This document shows, one piece after another, positions 5,700-8,418 of a stretch of 8,418 nucleotides of DNA; position 1 is the stretch's first letter, and each line of letters begins with the position of its first letter. The DNA is taken from assembly GCA_946479895.1 (NCBI GenBank), contig CAMLHT010000170.1, forward strand, positions 1 to 8,418, written 5' to 3'. The position numbers and the translations under genes are program-made. The notes under the pieces are model-generated. The model was not told the origin of the DNA and made no database searches. It worked only from the letters and a program-made list of their open reading frames with translations. Source of the DNA: an uncultured Gemmatimonadota bacterium (GTDB taxonomy: Bacteria; Gemmatimonadota; Gemmatimonadetes; Gemmatimonadales; Gemmatimonadaceae).

Positions 5700-6473
5700 A
5701 TGACGAATCCGAATTCAGGCGGCGGCGCTGGTCGCGGCCCCGGTGGTGGAGCGGGACGCGGCGGCCCGGGTGGCGGTCGCGGTCGTGGTGGTCCGGGCGG
5801 CGGACGCGGTGGCCAGGGTGGCCGCGGCGGCGGCCCGGGCGGGCGCGGCGGCGGTCCGGGTGGACCGGGCGGCGGCCGTGACGGCGGACGCGGCGGTCGC
5901 GATGGCGGCCGTGGCGGCGACCAGGGTCGCGAAGGCTCGGACCTGATCGAGAACGTCGTCGCGATCAATCGCGTGGCGAAGGTCGTGAAGGGCGGACGCC
6001 GCTTCTCGTTCAACGCGCTCGTCGCCGTCGGCGACGGCCAGGGCAAGGTCGGCTACGCGTCCGGCAAGGCGAACGAAGTGTCCGAGGCGGTCCGCAAGGC
6101 CGTCGAGGGCGCGCGCAAGAGCATGGTGTCGGTGCCGCTCACGGGCGGGACGATTCCGCACGAGGTCGTCGGCAAGCATGGCGCGGGCAAGGTGCTGATG
6201 AAGCCCGCCGCGCCGGGTGCCGGCGTCATCGCCGGCGGCGCCGTCCGCGCGATCATGGAATGCGCCGGCATCAACGACATTCTCACGAAGAGCCTCGGCT
6301 CGACGAACCCGCACAACATGGTGCGCGCGGCGATGGATGGGCTGGCCCATCTGACGACCGTCGAACAGATCGCGCGCGAGCGCGGCGTCGACGCGTCCTC
6401 GCTGCCGTACCGCTCCCGCGCCACGGCGGCCCGCACGGACCGCCGCCCGCGCGGCAACAAGGAGTCGGTCTAA
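5700..6473 (+). CDS. rpsE: 30S ribosomal protein S5 (uS5) with RGG-rich N-terminal domain
   Basis: S5 contacts the mRNA entry channel with S3 and S4 and affects decoding accuracy. The 257-residue product has a normal core from about residue 81: [19 protein letters not shown] (86-104), the [18 protein letters not shown] segment, then [19 protein letters not shown] and [12 protein letters not shown]. coli S5 is 167 residues. Residues 7-79 are a low-complexity tract with 47 Gly, 12 Arg and 6 Pro out of 73, including seven RGG triplets and repeated GPGG units. A basic C-terminal tail of about 17 residues follows the core. The start is supported by TGGAG at 5686-5690, spaced 9 nt. No ATG or GTG in this frame lies between the tract and the core, so the tract must be translated if S5 is made. 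The stop overlaps rpmD as TAATG. Confidence 0.97.
   Translation: MTNPNSGGGAGRGPGGGAGRGGPGGGRGRGGPGGGRGGQGGRGGGPGGRGGGPGGPGGGRDGGRGGRDGGRGGDQGREGSDLIENVVAINRVAKVVKGGRRFSFNALVAVGDGQGKVGYASGKANEVSEAVRKAVEGARKSMVSVPLTGGTIPHEVVGKHGAGKVLMKPAAPGAGVIAGGAVRAIMECAGINDILTKSLGSTNPHNMVRAAMDGLAHLTTVEQIARERGVDASSLPYRSRATAARTDRRPRGNKESV
5718..5936 (+). repeat. RGG/GPGG low-complexity coding tract of rpsE
   Basis: This stretch encodes S5 residues 7-79, an irregular run of [11 protein letters not shown] and RDGG units. The period is loose rather than a perfect tandem array. Glycine codons are mixed: by hand count 27 GGC, 14 GGT, 5 GGA and 1 GGG. Arginine is CGC or CGT throughout. Such a mix argues that the repeat is kept at the amino-acid level rather than being a fresh DNA slippage product. 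Confidence 0.9.
6459..6464 (+). promoter_or_regulatory. Shine-Dalgarno for rpmD, inside the end of rpsE
   Basis: AAGGAG lies 8 nt before the ATG at 6473, which shares one base with the rpsE stop. It fixes the rpmD start. The open frame continues upstream through rpsE, but nothing there resembles L30. Confidence 0.8.
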
Positions 6474-6817
6474 TGCCACGCACATTCGTCTGGCATCCCT
6501 CGAAGGGACCCGCGACCACGACGCCGAACCGGTTCAAGGACGGCGACAAGGTCCGCATCAAGCAGGTCCGGAGCGGCATCGGGCACGAGGCGCGCATGCG
6601 CCGCACGCTCGAGGCGATGGGCATCCGGAACCACCAGGCCGTGATCGAGCGCGAGATGACGCCGGCCCTGCGTGGACAGATCAAGCAGGTCCGTCACCTC
6701 GTCGAGGTGATGCCGGCCGGAGAGGGCGCGACGGCCCGGCCGGCCGCGAAGCGGACGGCTTCCAATAAGACGGCTGCCCCGGCTTCGGCCGCGAAGCGGC
6801 CGAAGACGGAGAAGTAG
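6473..6817 (+). CDS. rpmD: 50S ribosomal protein L30 (uL30), about twice the usual size
   Basis: L30 is a small large-subunit protein that binds 23S rRNA. The 114-residue product has the family core at about residues 26-79: KVRIKQVRSGIGHEARMRRT (26-45), LEAMGIRNHQAV (46-57) and GQIKQVRHLVEV (68-79). E. coli L30 is only 59 residues. The rest is an N-terminal stretch of about 25 residues ([19 protein letters not shown] and following) and a C-terminal tail (80-114) rich in Ala, Lys, Pro and Thr. No other start codon lies between 6473 and the core, and AAGGAG precedes this ATG, so the N-terminal extension is well supported. The gene sits between rpsE and rplO as usual. Confidence 0.95.
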   Translation: MPRTFVWHPSKGPATTTPNRFKDGDKVRIKQVRSGIGHEARMRRTLEAMGIRNHQAVIEREMTPALRGQIKQVRHLVEVMPAGEGATARPAAKRTASNKTAAPASAAKRPKTEK

Positions 6818-6820
6818 ATC

Positions 6821-7306
6821 ATGGCGACGACCAGGAAGGCGACGGAGCAGTCCGTCGAGAAGATCGGACTCCACAACCTGACGCCGGCGATCGGCTCGCA
6901 CCGGGACCGCAAGCGTCTCGGCCGCGGCCCGGGCTCCGGCACGGGCAAGACGTCCGGCAAGGGTCACAAGGGCAGCAAGGCGCGCGCGGGCCACCACGGC
7001 CCGGGCGGCGGCAAGCCGCAGTTCGAAGGCGGCCAGATGCCGATCACGCGCCGGGTGCCGAAGCGCGGCTTCACGAACCCGTTCCGCGTCGAGTCGCAGG
7101 TCGTGCGCCTCGCCGACCTCGCGCGGATCGACGGCGACGTCACGCCCGAGTCGATGCAGGCCGCCGGGCTGATCGACGGCGCCGGGTCCAAGTTCAAGGT
7201 CCTCGCCAACGGCGAGCTCACGAAGGCGATCAAGGTGAAGGGCATTCGCCTGAGCGCCGGCGCCCGCGAGAAGATCGTGGCGGCCGGCGGCAGCGTCGAG
7301 GAGTAA
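6821..7306 (+). CDS. rplO: 50S ribosomal protein L15 (uL15)
   Basis: L15 is a large-subunit assembly protein whose extended, glycine-rich N-terminus threads into 23S rRNA. The 161-residue product shows IGLHNLTPAIGSHRDRKRLG (15-34), then the Gly/Lys-rich segment GRGPGSGTGKTSGKGHKG (34-51) that is normal for this family. GFTNPFRVESQVVRL (83-97) and the C-terminal fold around FKVLANGELTKAIKVKGI (125-142) follow. It is somewhat longer than the E. coli protein (144), chiefly at the N-terminus, where about 13 residues precede the conserved start. GGAGAAG at 6808-6814 lies inside the end of rpmD and is spaced 6 nt from the ATG. Confidence 0.98.
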   Translation: MATTRKATEQSVEKIGLHNLTPAIGSHRDRKRLGRGPGSGTGKTSGKGHKGSKARAGHHGPGGGKPQFEGGQMPITRRVPKRGFTNPFRVESQVVRLADLARIDGDVTPESMQAAGLIDGAGSKFKVLANGELTKAIKVKGIRLSAGAREKIVAAGGSVEE

Positions 7307-7316
7307 CGCACCCCCC

Positions 7317-8418
7317 ATGGCTCAAGCCAATCCCGCATCGGCAGTCTCGAACATCTTCCGGACACCGGAGCTGAAGGAGAAGATCCTCTTCACGCTCCTG
7401 TGCCTGCTGATGTACCGCATCGGCGCCGCGGTCACGGCGCCGGGCGTGAATCCCGCCGAACTGCTCAACTACTTCCAGCAGCAGGGCAACAGCGGCGGAC
7501 TGCTCGGGCTCTACAACCTGTTCACCGGCGGCCAGCTCGCCCGGTCGACGGTGTTCGCCCTCGGCATCATGCCGTACATCTCGGCCAGCATCTTCATGCA
7601 GATCGCCGGCGCGGTCCTGCCGAAGGTCGAGAAGATGCAGAAGGAGGAGGAGGGCCGGAAACGCATCAACCAGTGGACGCGGTACGCCACCGTGCTGCTG
7701 GCGGCGGTGCAGGGCTGGGGCTTCGCGCTGTTCGTCGAGTCCCTGCCGAACGTCGTGCTCGCGCCGGGCGGCGCCTTCCGCTTCCAGATGATGTTCTTCC
7801 TCACCACGGGCGCGGTCTTCGTCATGTGGCTGGGCGAGCAGATCACCGAGCGCGGCATCGGCAACGGCGCCAGCCTCATGATCTTCTTCTCGATCGTCGA
7901 GCGGATCTGGCCGGGTATCGCCCAGGCCTTCCAGATGATGAGCGTCGGCGCCATCGGCGCCTTCACCATGCTCGTCCTGGTCGTCATGATGGTCGGCGTG
8001 GTGGCCGGCGTCGTCGCGATCACCATGGCCGCGCGGCGGATCGCCATCCAGATCCCGCAGCGCACCATGACGCGCGGGCGGCAGCGCGAGGCGTCGCGGA
8101 GCTTCATCCCGCTCCGCATCAACGCGTCGGGCGTCATGCCGATCGTGTTCGCCCAGTCCGTGCTCGTCGTCCCGGCGTCGCTCGCGACGTTCTTCGGTGA
8201 CGAGCGCGTGAAGGCGTTCGCCGACTACTTCAATCCCACCAGCTGGATGTACTACGCGCTGATGGGCCTCCTCATCCTGTTCTTCACGTACTTCTACACG
8301 TCGATCATCTTCAACCCGGTCGACCTGGCGGAGAACCTCAAGAAGCAGGGCGGATTCATCCCGGGCGTGAAGCCGGGCGCGAAGACGGCCGAGTACATCG
8401 ACGACGTCGTCTCGAAGA
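7317..8418 (+). CDS. secY: Protein translocase subunit SecY, C-terminus cut by window end
   Basis: SecY is the membrane channel of the Sec translocon; with SecE and SecG it passes or inserts proteins delivered by SecA or by ribosomes. The window holds 367 residues, against 443 in E. coli. Eight of ten membrane helices are visible, at roughly 22-40, 78-100, 122-142, 156-175, 184-204, 214-236, 270-292 and 312-332. Residues 61-77 match the plug region, and FALGIMPYISASIFMQ (80-95) is the family signature. The cytosolic loop NPVDLAENLKKQGGFIPG (333-350) precedes the Sec-specific KPGAKTAEYID. Lys352 stands where E. coli has Arg357. GAGGAG at 7298-7303, inside rplO, is 13 nt from the ATG, a long spacing bridged by a run of C. 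Confidence 0.97.
   Translation, partial: MAQANPASAVSNIFRTPELKEKILFTLLCLLMYRIGAAVTAPGVNPAELLNYFQQQGNSGGLLGLYNLFTGGQLARSTVFALGIMPYISASIFMQIAGAVLPKVEKMQKEEEGRKRINQWTRYATVLLAAVQGWGFALFVESLPNVVLAPGGAFRFQMMFFLTTGAVFVMWLGEQITERGIGNGASLMIFFSIVERIWPGIAQAFQMMSVGAIGAFTMLVLVVMMVGVVAGVVAITMAARRIAIQIPQRTMTRGRQREASRSFIPLRINASGVMPIVFAQSVLVVPASLATFFGDERVKAFADYFNPTSWMYYALMGLLILFFTYFYTSIIFNPVDLAENLKKQGGFIPGVKPGAKTAEYIDDVVSK

Noticed and set aside
5693..6046. Proline-rich, collagen-like frame on the - strand opposite rpsE
   Set aside because: Its PPGPP/RPP pattern is just the complement of the Gly/Arg codons of the S5 tract, and it lacks a ribosome binding site and independent support.
6260..6472. In-frame upstream extension of rpmD inside rpsE
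   Set aside because: The stretch is the out-of-frame reading of S5. The ATG at 6473 has a good AAGGAG site and a plausible L30 start, so a longer L30 is not needed.
7400..8200. 266-codon + strand frame inside secY
   Set aside because: SecY is certain in another frame from 7317; this one gives an Arg/His-rich product with no membrane helices, so it is a shadow.
1..8418. Terminators, tRNA or rRNA genes, CRISPR arrays, insertion sequences, attachment sites
   Set aside because: I saw no hairpin with a T-run, no repeat-spacer pattern, no inverted terminal repeats and no RNA gene; the genes fill nearly all of the sequence.

Overview
This window is a GC-rich, gene-dense stretch of the bacterial S10-spc ribosomal protein cluster, read entirely on the + strand. 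It runs from the 3' end of rplB into a truncated secY, in the canonical order rplB'-rpsS-rplV-rpsC-rplP-rpmC-rpsQ-rplN-rplX-rplE-rpsN-rpsH-rplF-rplR-rpsE-rpmD-rplO-secY'. Every gene is recognisable from its family motifs and none is broken. The host is a high-GC bacterium. The zinc-ribbon S14, the very long low-complexity tails on several ribosomal proteins and the character of the SecY and L2 sequences fit Gemmatimonadota or a relative. That placement is from memory of protein character and is not proven here.

Layout. Positions 1-2973 hold the second half of the S10 part and the start of the spc part: rplB end, rpsS, rplV, rpsC, rplP, rpmC, rpsQ and rplN. Positions 2969-4323 hold rplX, rplE and rpsN. 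Positions 4393-7306 hold rpsH, rplF, rplR, rpsE, rpmD and rplO. SecY, the protein-conducting channel subunit, starts at 7317 and runs off the end. Gaps are mostly 0-18 nt. Three junctions are TAATG stop/start overlaps and one is an 11-nt overlap. The only larger gaps flank rpsN (41 and 69 nt). I see no internal promoter, no intrinsic terminator, no RNA gene and no mobile element, so the window looks like one segment of a longer transcript. Many Shine-Dalgarno sequences lie inside the last codons of the upstream gene, which suggests tight translational coupling.

The genes work together as parts of one machine. S19, S3, S17, S14, S8 and S5 build the small subunit. L2, L22, L16, L29, L14, L24, L5, L6, L18, L30 and L15 build the large subunit, including the exit-tunnel ring (L22, L24, L29) and the central protuberance around 5S rRNA (L5, L18). 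SecY receives nascent membrane and secreted proteins from that same exit site.

I do not see a new defence, mobile or metabolic system. What stands out is protein architecture. S5 carries a roughly 73-residue RGG/GPGG-rich N-terminal tract resembling the RG-rich N-terminus of eukaryotic uS5 (RPS2). S19, L22, L24, L5 and L30 carry basic or Ala/Pro/Lys-rich tails, often on both sides of the same gene junction. The exit-tunnel hairpin of L22 lacks several basic residues present in E. coli, and SecY has Lys where E. coli has the functionally critical Arg357.
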